A DNA stretch of 42,971 nucleotides from Pseudomonadales bacterium. Its GTDB lineage: Bacteria > Pseudomonadota > Gammaproteobacteria > Pseudomonadales > UBA7434. This document shows, piece after piece, positions 8,863 through 16,972 of this stretch. Made by a program: the position numbers and the translations under genes. The stretch lies in the NCBI GenBank assembly GCA_028223755.1, contig JAOIUY010000015.1, forward strand, positions 1-42,971, written 5' to 3'. The notes below the pieces were generated by a model that saw only the letters and a list, made by a program, of their open reading frames with translations, had not been told where the DNA came from and did not search any database. Position 1 is the stretch's first letter. Each line of letters begins with the position of its first letter.

Positions 8863-10284
8863 TCACTTATCACGGCCATAGTCATCGTCAAAGCGAACAA
8901 TGTCATCCTCACCTAAATAACTGCCCGATTGCACCTCAATAAGCTTTAAAAGCATTTTGCCCGGATTAGCCAGTCGATGACGGTGACCCAGTGGGATATA
9001 GGTTGATTCATCTTCTTGTAATTTAAATACTTTATCTTCGCATGTCACTTCAGCAGTGCCACTTACAACAATCCAATGCTCTGCCCGATGATGGTGCATT
9101 TGCAGTGATAATTTTTGACCTGGGTTAACAATAATCTGTTTAACCTGAAACCGCTCACTGGCACAAATCGACTCATAAGAGCCCCATGGGCGATAAACCA
9201 CTTTATGCATGGCACCTTCATATCTGGTTTGCTGCTTTAACGCAGTGACCAAAGACTTAACATCCTGCACGCGGTTTTTATTTGCCACTAAAACAGCATC
9301 CGCCGTTTCAACCACTACGGTATCGTTCAGACCTAGCGTCGTCACTAATCGTGAATCACTATAAATAAGGCTATTTTGGCTATCTTCCACCAATGCGTCA
9401 CCAACAACGACATTACCCTGTGCATCTTTGTCTGAAATATCCCAAATAGCACTCCAAGAACCCACGTCGTTCCAAGCTGCATCCAAAGGTACCATTACGC
9501 CCTTTGCTGTTTTCTCCATCACCGCATAATCGATCGAGTCACTCGGACAAGCAGTAAATGCCTGCTCTTCAATGCGGGTAAAATCCAAATCACGATAGGC
9601 TTGCTCGTGTGCTTGCTGGCAAGCACGGTAAATAGCCGGTGCATGCAACTCCAGCTCTGCTAATAATTGATCGGCACGGAACAGAAACATACCGCTGTTC
9701 CAGGTGAAATTATCATCGGCCAGATAGCGCTCAGCATCGGCCTTGTTAGGCTTTTCAACAAAGCGCTGAATATTATATGCACCACTCACGGTATCCAAAG
9801 CGGTGCCGCGCTCGATATAACCATAACCGGTTTCGGCTGACTCGGGCAGAATGCCAAAAGTCACTAATGAGCCTGCATCCGCCGCTTCCCGAGCCTTATC
9901 AACACCCGTCTGAAATGCGGCAATATCGCCAATACAATGATCCGCAGGCAAAACCAATAGAACAGCATCGGAGTCTTTCTCTAATGCAGAAAATGCGGCC
10001 AATGCGACTGCCGGCGCTGTATTGCGAGCCACAGGCTCGAGCAATATACCGGCAGGAACAATATCAATACTATGCAGTTGTTCGGCGACTAAAAAGCGAT
10101 GCTCTTGATTACAAATCGCCAAAGGTGCGGCGATATCACTTAAACCTTGAAGACGCAAAAGTGTCATTTGCAGCATGGATTGACCACTCTGGGTCAAATC
10201 AAGAAACTGTTTTGGATAAGCTTCGCGAGACAACGGCCACAGTCGACTACCTGAACCGCCACATAATATAACTGGAAATAACAC
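8863..10284 (-). CDS. manC: Mannose-1-phosphate guanylyltransferase / mannose-6-phosphate isomerase, type II bifunctional
   Basis: Makes GDP-mannose from GTP and mannose-1-P; the C-terminal cupin domain carries mannose-6-P isomerase activity. At 473 residues it matches AlgA/CpsB/XanB-type proteins. N-terminal pyrophosphorylase signature GGSGSRLWPLSREAYPKQFL, then VLPADHCI, GYIERG and FVEKPN. The cupin part (about 345-473) has RPWGSYESI, the metal-binding QMHHHRAEHWIVVSGTA and YIPLGHRHRL. The start is GTG with AGGAG upstream. Together with manB it completes the route from fructose-6-P to GDP-mannose, typical of exopolysaccharide or LPS assembly. Confidence 0.95.
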   Translation of the reverse strand: MLFPVILCGGSGSRLWPLSREAYPKQFLDLTQSGQSMLQMTLLRLQGLSDIAAPLAICNQEHRFLVAEQLHSIDIVPAGILLEPVARNTAPAVALAAFSALEKDSDAVLLVLPADHCIGDIAAFQTGVDKAREAADAGSLVTFGILPESAETGYGYIERGTALDTVSGAYNIQRFVEKPNKADAERYLADDNFTWNSGMFLFRADQLLAELELHAPAIYRACQQAHEQAYRDLDFTRIEEQAFTACPSDSIDYAVMEKTAKGVMVPLDAAWNDVGSWSAIWDISDKDAQGNVVVGDALVEDSQNSLIYSDSRLVTTLGLNDTVVVETADAVLVANKNRVQDVKSLVTALKQQTRYEGAMHKVVYRPWGSYESICASERFQVKQIIVNPGQKLSLQMHHHRAEHWIVVSGTAEVTCEDKVFKLQEDESTYIPLGHRHRLANPGKMLLKLIEVQSGSYLGEDDIVRFDDDYGRDK

Positions 10285-10315
10285 ACACTCTCCTTAAATC
10301 AATAACGCACCAATT

Positions 10316-10348
10316 ACAGCCAACAAACAGCCAACACACAGCCGGCAG
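10316..10348 (+). repeat. Three copies of an 11-bp tandem repeat near manC
   Basis: ACAGCCAACAA, ACAGCCAACAC and the diverged ACAGCCGGCAG follow one another with an exact 11-bp period, about 30 bp upstream of the manC start. Eleven bp is one helical turn, so a protein-binding array is possible; simple slippage expansion is equally possible. Confidence 0.65.
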
Positions 10349-10369
10349 CCTCAATCGTCCAATTAAAAT

Positions 10370-10399
10370 CGAGCCGAAGATCTAAACTATCTCGGCTCG
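10370..10399. repeat. Perfect 8-bp inverted repeat in the manC leader
   Basis: CGAGCCGA and TCGGCTCG flank a 14-nt loop that itself contains AGATCT. On the minus strand the hairpin is followed by ATTTTAATT, a poor terminator tail. It could be an operator or an attenuator of manC. Confidence 0.5.
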
Positions 10400-10528
10400 C
10401 ACCCGATAAAGCGCAGGAATACTGGACTTAACAACTACAGCCGCTAGAATAGCCGACTTTCTAAACACGGATAGACAGTTTTTTTCAATATCACTTACAT
10501 GCGAGATGGTCGGCTGTTTATTTTTTAA

Positions 10529-10558
10529 TTAACATCCTTTGTCTGGCAAGCATTATAA
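10529..10558 (+). promoter_or_regulatory. Candidate promoter of fabA
   Basis: TTAACA (10529-10534) and TTATAA (10553-10558) with 18 bp between them, about 20 bp before the fabA ATG. Confidence 0.35.
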
Positions 10559-10581
10559 CCACTTTTAGGCACAACATTATT

Positions 10582-11094
10582 ATGAGTTTACCGAATAAAT
10601 TTGATAAAGATCAGCTGATTGATTGCGGTCACGGTCGCCTGTTTGGCCCTGGCAATGCCCAGCTACCCATCGACAATATGCTAATGCTTGATCGTATCAA
10701 CCATATTGCTGCCGATGATGGCGAACATGGCAAGGGTTCGATTATTGCTGAGCTGGATATCAACCCTGATTTATGGTTTTTTCAATGCCATTTTCCAGGC
10801 GACCCTGTGATGCCTGGCTGCCTCGGTCTTGATGCTATGTGGCAACTGGTCGGCTTTTTTCTGGGCTGGAAAGGCAACCCTGGACAAGGTCGCGCACTAG
10901 GCGCAGGTGAGATCAAATTTACCGGCCAAGTTACGCCTGATGCAAAATTAGTCAGCTACCACCTAGATTTAAAACGCGTTATTGAACGCAAATTGGTTAT
11001 GGGCATTGCGGATGGCTGTATGAAAGTGGATGGCGAAGTCATCTACACAGCCAAAGATTTGCGTGTAGGTTTATTTAAAAATGATGGCCAGTAA
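10582..11094 (+). CDS. fabA: 3-hydroxydecanoyl-ACP dehydratase/isomerase
   Basis: Dehydrates 3-hydroxydecanoyl-ACP and isomerises trans-2- to cis-3-decenoyl-ACP, starting anaerobic-type unsaturated fatty acid synthesis. The 170-residue length and active site match E. coli FabA: His 70 in [11 protein letters not shown] and Asp 84 in [26 protein letters not shown] and a C-terminal [11 protein letters not shown] also match. It is followed by fabB on the same strand after 145 bp, the classic partner pair. Confidence 0.98.
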   Translation: MSLPNKFDKDQLIDCGHGRLFGPGNAQLPIDNMLMLDRINHIAADDGEHGKGSIIAELDINPDLWFFQCHFPGDPVMPGCLGLDAMWQLVGFFLGWKGNPGQGRALGAGEIKFTGQVTPDAKLVSYHLDLKRVIERKLVMGIADGCMKVDGEVIYTAKDLRVGLFKNDGQ

Positions 11095-11169
11095 GCTCGT
11101 TTTTATAGTCAAATAGCGCTTGGAGTATTAAGCCAGCGCAGCATTCAACATACAATCAATGACACAATA

Positions 11170-11195
11170 GCGCTTTTTAAAAGACTAAAAAGCGC
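11170..11195 (+). repeat. Perfect 10-bp inverted repeat between fabA and fabB
   Basis: GCGCTTTTTA and TAAAAAGCGC pair around a 6-nt loop. Because T and A runs are inside the stem and no T-run follows, it is not a normal terminator. It could adjust the fabA:fabB ratio by partial termination or by protecting the fabA mRNA 3' end. Confidence 0.6.
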
Positions 11196-11205
11196 CTCCC
11201 ACACA

Positions 11206-11235
11206 GTTAAGGCTAAAGCTAAGGTAAAGGTTAAG
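11206..11235 (+). repeat. Hexanucleotide repeat in the fabB ribosome-binding region
   Basis: Five degenerate six-base units (GTTAAG, GCTAAA, GCTAAG, GTAAAG, GTTAAG) end 4 bp before the fabB ATG. They create several SD-like AAGG motifs at successive distances from the start, the last at a usable spacing. Confidence 0.65.
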
Positions 11236-11239
11236 TTCA

Positions 11240-12460
11240 ATGAAAAGAGTAGTTGTCACAGGTTTAGGTATCACTTCATGCTTAGGTACTACCGCTGAAT
11301 CAGTCCTTAGCTCATTAAAAGAAACCCGCTCTGGTATTCAATCAATTCCTGAATATATAGAAAAAGGCATGCGCAGCCATGTCGCTGGTAGAGTCGATAT
11401 TGACCTTAGCGAACGCATCGATCGCAAACTGTGGCGCTTTATGGGTGATGCCGCCGGTTATGCCTATGTAGCCATGGAAGATGCTATTGCTGATGCAGGT
11501 TTAGATAGCAGTGACGTATCCAATGTGCGCACAGGGATTATCGCGGGTTCAGGGGGTGCAACCTCATCGAGCCAAGTTGAGGCAGCCGATATATTACGCG
11601 ATCGCGGCTTGCGTCGTGTGGGTCCTTATCGTGTCACACAAACCATGGCCAGCACGGTTTCAGCGTGTCTTGCTACTGGCTTCAAAATTAAAGGCGTTAA
11701 CTACTCAATCGCATCCGCTTGCTCAACCAGTGCACACTGTATTGGTAATGCAATGGAGCAAATCCAGCTTGGCAAACAAGATATTGTCTTTGCCGGTGGT
11801 GGCGAAGAAGAACACTGGACCCTTAGCTCATTATTTGACGCTATGGGCGCACTGTCATCGAAATATAATGACACGCCAAGCCAAGCTTCTCGAGCCTATG
11901 ATGCTAATCGTGATGGCTTTGTTATTGCCGGCGGTGGCGGCATGTTAGTCATCGAAGAGCTCGAGCATGCAAAAGCGCGTGGCGCTAAAATTTACGCCGA
12001 ACTCGTTGGCTATGGCGCAACATCAGATGGCGCAGAAATGGTCTCGCCTTCAGGTGAAGGCGGTGTTCGCTGTATGCAACAAGCACTATTAACTGTAACT
12101 GGCGATATCGATTATATTAATGCACACGGCACCAGCACACCGGCCGGTGACGTTGTTGAACTCAACGGTATGAAAGCCGTATTTGGCGATAATTTGCCTC
12201 CCGTCAGCTCAACTAAATCATTATCGGGTCACTCACTTGGCGCTGCCGGCGTACAAGAGGCGATATACAGCTTGCTAATGATGGAGCATAACTTTATTGC
12301 TGGCTCTGCCAATATCGAAGAACTCGACCCCGATGCTGCAGGTGTTCCAATCGTTACCAAAACTCAAGAAAACGTTGTACTTAACCGCGTTATGTCAAAC
12401 AGCTTCGGCTTTGGCGGCACCAATGCTAGTTTAGTATTTCAGCGCTATAGCGACGAATAG
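11240..12460 (+). CDS. fabB: 3-oxoacyl-ACP synthase I
   Basis: Elongating condensing enzyme needed to extend the cis-3-decenoyl-ACP made by FabA. It is 406 residues, like E. coli FabB. The thiolase-fold catalytic triad is visible: Cys 161 in [11 protein letters not shown], His 296 in [11 protein letters not shown] and His 331 in SGHSLGAAG, plus [14 protein letters not shown] near the C terminus. The ATG at 11240 gives the standard [10 protein letters not shown] start. It is the second gene of the fabA-fabB pair. Confidence 0.98.
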   Translation: MKRVVVTGLGITSCLGTTAESVLSSLKETRSGIQSIPEYIEKGMRSHVAGRVDIDLSERIDRKLWRFMGDAAGYAYVAMEDAIADAGLDSSDVSNVRTGIIAGSGGATSSSQVEAADILRDRGLRRVGPYRVTQTMASTVSACLATGFKIKGVNYSIASACSTSAHCIGNAMEQIQLGKQDIVFAGGGEEEHWTLSSLFDAMGALSSKYNDTPSQASRAYDANRDGFVIAGGGGMLVIEELEHAKARGAKIYAELVGYGATSDGAEMVSPSGEGGVRCMQQALLTVTGDIDYINAHGTSTPAGDVVELNGMKAVFGDNLPPVSSTKSLSGHSLGAAGVQEAIYSLLMMEHNFIAGSANIEELDPDAAGVPIVTKTQENVVLNRVMSNSFGFGGTNASLVFQRYSDE

Positions 12461-12555
12461 AAACCAATCAATCATAAAAACACAGCCGTAAAATGCTTGG
12501 AATAAAGCAAAAGTTATTTCAAGTTTTTTACATTTGCCCTATCTATAGAGACTGA

Positions 12556-12576
12556 GCTAGCCGTTATACTGCTAGC
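12556..12576 (+). promoter_or_regulatory. -10 box flanked by two GCTAGC palindromes
   Basis: TATACT (12565-12570) lies between two copies of the self-complementary GCTAGC (12556-12561 and 12571-12576). This is about 30 bp upstream of the outer-membrane protein ATG. The arrangement suggests a repressor- or activator-controlled promoter, but a chance match cannot be ruled out. Confidence 0.4.
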
Positions 12577-12603
12577 ACAACTATCTATTTATGGGTTTTT
12601 ATT

Positions 12604-13977
12604 ATGATCATCGTACAACGCTTGGCATGGATACCTTCGCATTTACGACTCTCTCTTAAAACACTAAGTAAAGCATTAGGGCTCACCGCTCTCTTGCTCA
12701 GTACGCCCTCTTTCGCTCTCGACTACACACTGGATTTATTAATAGGTGGCGAGGCAACCGATAATATTAATCGACTCCCAGACAATCAAAAACGCGACGG
12801 TCTAGAATCACATATTGGTTCGCGTATTGGGCTCACCCATGAAAGCGAAGCGATTAACTTTGAAGCCAATTACCGCTTAACTTATCGCGATTTTAAAAAT
12901 GATCGCCTCGAGACCAACGATGAAATTAATGGCGATAGTGAATTGTTATGGGAGATAATAGATAACCGTTTAAGCTGGAACTTTAACCACGACATTTCCG
13001 AGGTTCTCTCTAACGATCTTGTTCCTGACACAGTCGACAATAAAGAAACCCGCCAAATACTCTCGACCGGCCCAACCTATACCGCACGCATTTCTGCCGT
13101 CGATGACGTTATTTTATCTTTAGCCTACACGCAATTAACGCAAGGCAATGCGGCTAACGAAAGTCCGATAGATCGAAGCAATATTGATAGCGACCGTAAG
13201 CAAGCCAACATTATGTGGTCACATTCGCTGTCTAGCACATCGGCTTTTGAAATGGGTTACGCAAACGCAGAAACTGAATTTGATAACAACAGTCCCGATT
13301 TTAAATACCAACAATTGTTTGCCGGTTATAACACCGAACTGGCTAGCGGCAATTACGGTCTTCGCATTGGTACCAACCAAGCAGAAAGAGGTAATAGCGA
13401 TGAAGACCAGAGCGGATTGTTCACCTCCATCAATTACAATCGCAATTTCAGCGGCAATATTTTATCCATCGACATCGTTCGTCAACTGGCCGATTCGAGC
13501 ATTGGTTTAGACAGAGATATCGATGGCTTTAACACTAACAATTTTGATGAGATAGCTGTTGTAGAAAGAACACGACTGAATGTCGATTATCAATTTCTAA
13601 ATTTATGTCGAGGCTGTATCGCACAAGTAACTTATACTTATGACGATAGTGACTTTGAAAATGATGATTTAGTACTATCAACAGACACCACTCAAGACAA
13701 TCAAGATAACCGTATTAGCGCCGGCATAACCTACAACATCAACTCAAGATTAAGCACTCGCCTTCTCACCTCCTATCTACAAACAGATTTTTCTGCCTCA
13801 GACCGAAAAGACAGAATCACAGAAGTTGGCAGCCAAGTTGATTGGCAACTCTCGGCAAAATTAGCACTTAATTTTTATCTTCCGTACATTAATCGCGACA
13901 CTAAAAATACGCCACTAGGTGATATCGATTACAACGCCTCAACCATTGGTATGGCAGCGACTTACACGATTAAATAA
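12604..13977 (+). CDS. Outer-membrane beta-barrel protein, putative exopolysaccharide-associated porin-like protein
   Basis: 457 residues. The N terminus has a basic region and a hydrophobic segment ending ...LLLSTPSFA before LDYTLD, a good Sec signal peptide with cleavage near residue 38. The mature part is a long series of alternating amphipathic strands (INFEANYRLTYRDF, TSAFEMGYANAETEF, GNYGLRIGTN, AQVTYTYDDSDFE) and ends TIGMAATYTIK; a C-terminal aromatic or hydrophobic strand is usual in outer-membrane barrels. It resembles the BBP2-like/TIGR03016-type proteins associated with PEP-CTERM/EPS loci, an assignment by general pattern only. No start SD is evident. Confidence 0.65.
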   Translation: MIIVQRLAWIPSHLRLSLKTLSKALGLTALLLSTPSFALDYTLDLLIGGEATDNINRLPDNQKRDGLESHIGSRIGLTHESEAINFEANYRLTYRDFKNDRLETNDEINGDSELLWEIIDNRLSWNFNHDISEVLSNDLVPDTVDNKETRQILSTGPTYTARISAVDDVILSLAYTQLTQGNAANESPIDRSNIDSDRKQANIMWSHSLSSTSAFEMGYANAETEFDNNSPDFKYQQLFAGYNTELASGNYGLRIGTNQAERGNSDEDQSGLFTSINYNRNFSGNILSIDIVRQLADSSIGLDRDIDGFNTNNFDEIAVVERTRLNVDYQFLNLCRGCIAQVTYTYDDSDFENDDLVLSTDTTQDNQDNRISAGITYNINSRLSTRLLTSYLQTDFSASDRKDRITEVGSQVDWQLSAKLALNFYLPYINRDTKNTPLGDIDYNASTIGMAATYTIK

Positions 13978-14013
13978 AAAAAATTTATTCTTGGTTAGTC
14001 AATGATTAAAGTA

Positions 14014-15270
14014 CTAAGCGCTGATATTAAGCTCACCAAAAGCCGACAGTGCGATTACCCGACAAGTATCACCCGCTTGCCATTGCTCATTAGGCTGAAC
14101 CGGTATCAATACATTGCATTGCGCAATTGAAGACAGCACACCTGAACTCTGATTTTCATAGAGCTCAACCGTTAATTCACCAGCATTATTTACTGCTGCG
14201 CAGCCGCGTAAAAAATCTAAACGCTTACCACGATTGTGCCAATCAAACGTTGTTTTAGCGGCAATAGCACCCAGTGTTGATTGAGATAAATCGATATGAC
14301 GTGAGTCAGCATAACCCATCGTTTTTAATAACCATGAACGCACCAATAAATGAAACGTCACAAATGAAGAAACCGGATTGCCCGGCAAACCAAAAAAAGG
14401 CGTGCCTTGAATATCGCCAAAGGCAACGGGTTTACCCGGCTTAATTGCTAACTTCCAAAATAAAATAGAGCCTAACGATTCAACTTGCTGTCTAACATAA
14501 TCCTCTTCGCCGACCGACATACCGCCGGTTGTTACAACGCAATCCGCTTGCTCGCAAGCATTTATTAAAAACTCTCGTGTCGCCTCAGCAGTGTCTGGGC
14601 AACATCCTAGATCAACCGGTATAGCACCTAACGCTTTAATTCTAGCGGCAAGAAAATAACGATTTGAATTATAAATTTGTCCTGCCGACAAAGTATCACC
14701 GGGATTTTTTAATTCATCACCCGTAGAAAAAAACGCGACCTTAATCGGCGCATAACAATCTAACTCAGCAATACCGACCGAAGCTAACAAACCGATATCT
14801 CCGGACGTCAATCGTCTGCCCTGCTCAACTACCACTGCGCCTTTTTTTATATCTTGGCCTGCTAAGCGAATATGCTGGCCAACCTTTGGTAATTCAGTAA
14901 AGCCAATTGTCGCAGAGGGTTCTGCTTGAGGGTCAACAACAGTATCTTCTTGCAAGATAACTGCATCCGCACCAGCGGGTACCATCGCACCGGTAAATAT
15001 TCTTGCAATAGAATCCTCAACTAACGTTTGCGCCTTATCGCCTGCAGCAATGCGCTGTGAAACGCTGTAATGCTTATTTAAAGCAATCTCTGCGCTGCGA
15101 ACAGCATAACCATCCATAGCGCTGTTATCGCAACTCGGCACATCAATCGTTGAATACTGCGTGCAGGCGGCAATACGTCCTGTCGCGTCGGCAAGAGAAA
15201 CCGTTTCACGGCGCGGGGTTACTGCCGCAGTTGCCATCACCTGCTCAAAACCTTGTTGAAAAGAGATCAT
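14014..15270 (-). CDS. moeA: Molybdopterin molybdotransferase
   Basis: Inserts molybdate into adenylylated molybdopterin to finish molybdenum cofactor. It is 418 residues (usual about 410). Conserved: PSCDNSAMDGYAVR near the N terminus, RIFTGAMVPAGADAVILQEDT, FFSTGDEL, GQIYNSN, VVTTGGMSVGEEDYV, KPGKPVAFG and GLPGNPVSSFVTF. It starts 6 bp after the moaB stop codon and is therefore almost certainly co-transcribed with it. Confidence 0.96.
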   Translation of the reverse strand: MISFQQGFEQVMATAAVTPRRETVSLADATGRIAACTQYSTIDVPSCDNSAMDGYAVRSAEIALNKHYSVSQRIAAGDKAQTLVEDSIARIFTGAMVPAGADAVILQEDTVVDPQAEPSATIGFTELPKVGQHIRLAGQDIKKGAVVVEQGRRLTSGDIGLLASVGIAELDCYAPIKVAFFSTGDELKNPGDTLSAGQIYNSNRYFLAARIKALGAIPVDLGCCPDTAEATREFLINACEQADCVVTTGGMSVGEEDYVRQQVESLGSILFWKLAIKPGKPVAFGDIQGTPFFGLPGNPVSSFVTFHLLVRSWLLKTMGYADSRHIDLSQSTLGAIAAKTTFDWHNRGKRLDFLRGCAAVNNAGELTVELYENQSSGVLSSIAQCNVLIPVQPNEQWQAGDTCRVIALSAFGELNISA

Positions 15271-15276
15271 CAGTAT

Positions 15277-15798
15277 TTACAGCTCACGTGTTTGCAAGAC
15301 ACCCTGAAAATTACAGGGACGATGGCGGCTATCAAGCTGCTCGGACAATATACCTGTCCACGCTAAGGTGCAGGCTCCCGTTGAACCAGGCATGGCAAAC
15401 AACACCGTATTATTGGCAAAGCCAGCGATCGCTCGCGACTGAATCGTCGAGGTACCAATATCTTCATAAGAAAGTTGTCGAAATAGCTCGCCAAATCCAT
15501 CAATCGTTTTATCAAACAATGGGCTGACAGCCTCAGGGGTCGAATCACGGCCACTAAAACCTGTACCGCCGGTAATCAAAATGGCGTCAACTGTGCTCTG
15601 CGCAATCCACTGCGAAACAATAGCGCGAATCGCGTAAATATCATCTTTTACTAGGCTGCGATCAATCAGATTATGTCCGGCATCAGCTAATGCGCCTACC
15701 AAATAATCGCCCGAAGTATCATTATCCGCATGACGCGTGTCCGAAACAGTTAAAACTGCCAATCCTAATGCACTAAATGTCGCTGTTGATTTTGCCAT
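15277..15798 (-). CDS. moaB: Molybdenum cofactor biosynthesis protein B
   Basis: MoaB/Mog-type molybdopterin adenylyltransferase-fold protein, 173 residues. Signatures: AVLTVSDTRHADNDTSGDYL, VDAILITGGTGFSGRDSTPEAV, FDKTIDGFGELFRQLSYEDIGTSTIQSRA and FAMPGSTGAC. First gene of the moaB-moeA pair, divergent from rpsT. MogA is the main alternative, but the DTRHADND segment and length suit MoaB. Confidence 0.93.
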   Translation of the reverse strand: MAKSTATFSALGLAVLTVSDTRHADNDTSGDYLVGALADAGHNLIDRSLVKDDIYAIRAIVSQWIAQSTVDAILITGGTGFSGRDSTPEAVSPLFDKTIDGFGELFRQLSYEDIGTSTIQSRAIAGFANNTVLFAMPGSTGACTLAWTGILSEQLDSRHRPCNFQGVLQTREL

Positions 15799-15900
15799 CT
15801 GGTTTTATCTACCTTAGTTAACTTGCTGTATTCGCTGGATTTAAACACATAATCCATATAAAAAATGATTTAAACCGCATTCTCTCTTTTTACTGCGCTA

Positions 15901-15929
15901 TTGACAATCTCCCAACATATCTGAATAAT
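15901..15929 (+). promoter_or_regulatory. Strong promoter of rpsT with GC-rich discriminator
   Basis: Perfect TTGACA (15901-15906), 17-bp spacer, AATAAT (15924-15929), then the GC-rich stretch CGCCGCC. GC-rich discriminators are typical of stable-RNA and ribosomal-protein promoters under stringent control, which is an inference here. Confidence 0.75.
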
Positions 15930-15967
15930 TCGCCGCCTCAATTTGTACGTATATTTCGGAGTTTATC

Positions 15968-16234
15968 TTGGCTAATTCGCCTCAAGCAAAAAAACGCGCT
16001 CGACAAGCTGAAAAGCGTCGCACGCACAACGCAAGCATGCGTTCTATGGTTCGTACCTATCTTAAGAAGGTTGACGCTGCAATTACTAGCGGTGACTCGG
16101 CTGCTGCTCAAACTGCATACAGCACTGCTGTTCCAGTTATTGATCGCATGGCAGACAAAGGTATCATCCACAAAAACAAAGCTGCAAGACATAAATCTAG
16201 ACTCAACGCGCAAGTCAAAGCACTCGCAAGCTAA
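15968..16234 (+). CDS. rpsT: 30S ribosomal protein S20
   Basis: Primary 16S rRNA-binding protein of the small subunit, 88 residues, very basic. It begins [18 protein letters not shown] and continues with [13 protein letters not shown] and [17 protein letters not shown]. The start codon is TTG, with CGGAG upstream. E. coli rpsT also uses UUG and is autogenously repressed at translation, so the same control is plausible here. It stands alone: the mviN/ribF genes often found next to rpsT are not adjacent. Confidence 0.97.
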   Translation: MANSPQAKKRARQAEKRRTHNASMRSMVRTYLKKVDAAITSGDSAAAQTAYSTAVPVIDRMADKGIIHKNKAARHKSRLNAQVKALAS

Positions 16235-16245
16235 TCTAATGGCGC

Positions 16246-16272
16246 GCCGCTTTTTTTAAGCTGGCGCGCACT
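16246..16272 (+). other. GC-rich hairpin downstream of rpsT
   Basis: GCGCGCC-GCTT and AAGC-T-GGCGCGC pair with one bulged T and a T-rich loop. No T-run follows the stem, so it may end rpsT mRNA by stabilising its 3' end rather than as a canonical intrinsic terminator. Confidence 0.45.
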
Positions 16273-16479
16273 TCATCGTTTAGCACCTCAGATTAGTCCT
16301 CTTTCATAGCTAGCCGCTAAAACGGCCGGTTGCTAGATTTCGCCCCATATTTAAGCTCACCGATCAACTTTTTAGCCCCTTTTGGCCCTATTTACCGTCC
16401 TCGTTTGCCATCGAAAGATCGCCAATGCTGATTTCTCGGTAATCTCACCACTAAAAGCCCCTCTTCAGCCTCAGTAACC

Positions 16480-16507
16480 TTGTTATAGGGCACTGAATGC
16501 TTTATGA
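16480..16507 (+). promoter_or_regulatory. Candidate promoter of rplU-rpmA
   Basis: TTGTTA (16480-16485), 16-bp spacer, TATGAT (16502-16507), followed by a GC-rich TCGCGCCC discriminator. It predicts a leader of about 110 nt before rplU. Confidence 0.55.
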
Positions 16508-16512
16508 TTCGC

Positions 16513-16551
16513 GCCCTTTTTAGCAGTGGGCTAATTAAAACAATTTAGCCC
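16513..16551 (+). promoter_or_regulatory. Structured leader of rplU with two alternative stems
   Basis: GGGCTAA (16528-16534) pairs perfectly with TTAGCCC (16545-16551). The GGGC of the same strand can instead pair with GCCC at 16513-16516. Mutually exclusive stems near the mRNA 5' end suggest autogenous control of L21/L27 synthesis, but this is not an established family to my knowledge. Confidence 0.35.
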
Positions 16552-16628
16552 TTAACCGTTGCCAAACCAACGCATAAAAAAATACCGTTACTCAATAAAA
16601 GTCGGTTGGCCACAATACGGAGAACACC

Positions 16629-16940
16629 ATGTACGCAGTAGTTGAAAGCGGTGGCAAGCAGCACCGTGTCATCGAGGGCGAAACCCTCAAAGTTGAAAAA
16701 TTAGACATCGCAACAGGTGAAACCCTGACGATTGACCAAGTATTAATGGTCGGCGAAGGCGAATCAGTTAAAGTTGGCGCCCCTTACGTAGACGGCGGCA
16801 AAGTCACTGCAGAGATTATCTCGCACGGCCGTCACGACAAAGTGACCATCGTGAAATTCCGCAGACGTAAGCACCATCGTAAGCAAATGGGCCACAGACA
16901 GTGGTATACCGAATTAAAAATCACCAGCATTGCTGGCTAG
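16629..16940 (+). CDS. rplU: 50S ribosomal protein L21
   Basis: 103 residues, starts [14 protein letters not shown] and contains [28 protein letters not shown], the L21 signature. SD CGGAG lies before the ATG. First gene of rplU-rpmA, with obgE and proB following on the same strand as in other gammaproteobacteria. Confidence 0.98.
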   Translation: MYAVVESGGKQHRVIEGETLKVEKLDIATGETLTIDQVLMVGEGESVKVGAPYVDGGKVTAEIISHGRHDKVTIVKFRRRKHHRKQMGHRQWYTELKITSIAG

Positions 16941-16972
16941 AGAACTAACTAATAACGATTTTGGAGTAAGTC

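Larger units (their letters stand above)
10285..10581. other. Divergent manC-fabA intergenic region
   Basis: About 297 bp without a gene. It holds an 11-bp tandem repeat (10316-10348), a perfect 8-bp inverted repeat with a 14-nt loop (10370-10399), a 7-bp inverted pair AGCCGAC/GTCGGCT spread over 10452-10515, and a fabA promoter candidate (10529-10558). I looked for a clear FabR/DesT-like palindrome and did not find one. Confidence 0.6.
16235..16628. other. rpsT-rplU intergenic region
   Basis: 394 bp without a gene. After rpsT there is a GC-rich hairpin without T tail (16246-16272), then short inverted segments near 16310-16340, then the rplU promoter candidate (16480-16507) and a structured rplU leader (16513-16551). 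I saw no plausible small ORF or known riboswitch. Confidence 0.6.

Noticed and set aside
9777-10271. 164-codon plus-strand ORF inside manC
   Set aside because: Antisense to a clear manC; Arg/Tyr/His-rich low-quality sequence without domain features.
10440-10560. FabR/DesT-type operator upstream of fabA
   Set aside because: No palindrome close to the known E. coli or Pseudomonas consensus could be found.
11511-11948. 145-codon plus-strand ORF inside fabB
   Set aside because: Alternative frame of the catalytic part of fabB, a product of codon composition.
15799-15967. Molybdenum cofactor riboswitch upstream of moaB
   Set aside because: The leader is short and shared with the divergent rpsT promoter; no recognisable Moco-type fold was seen.
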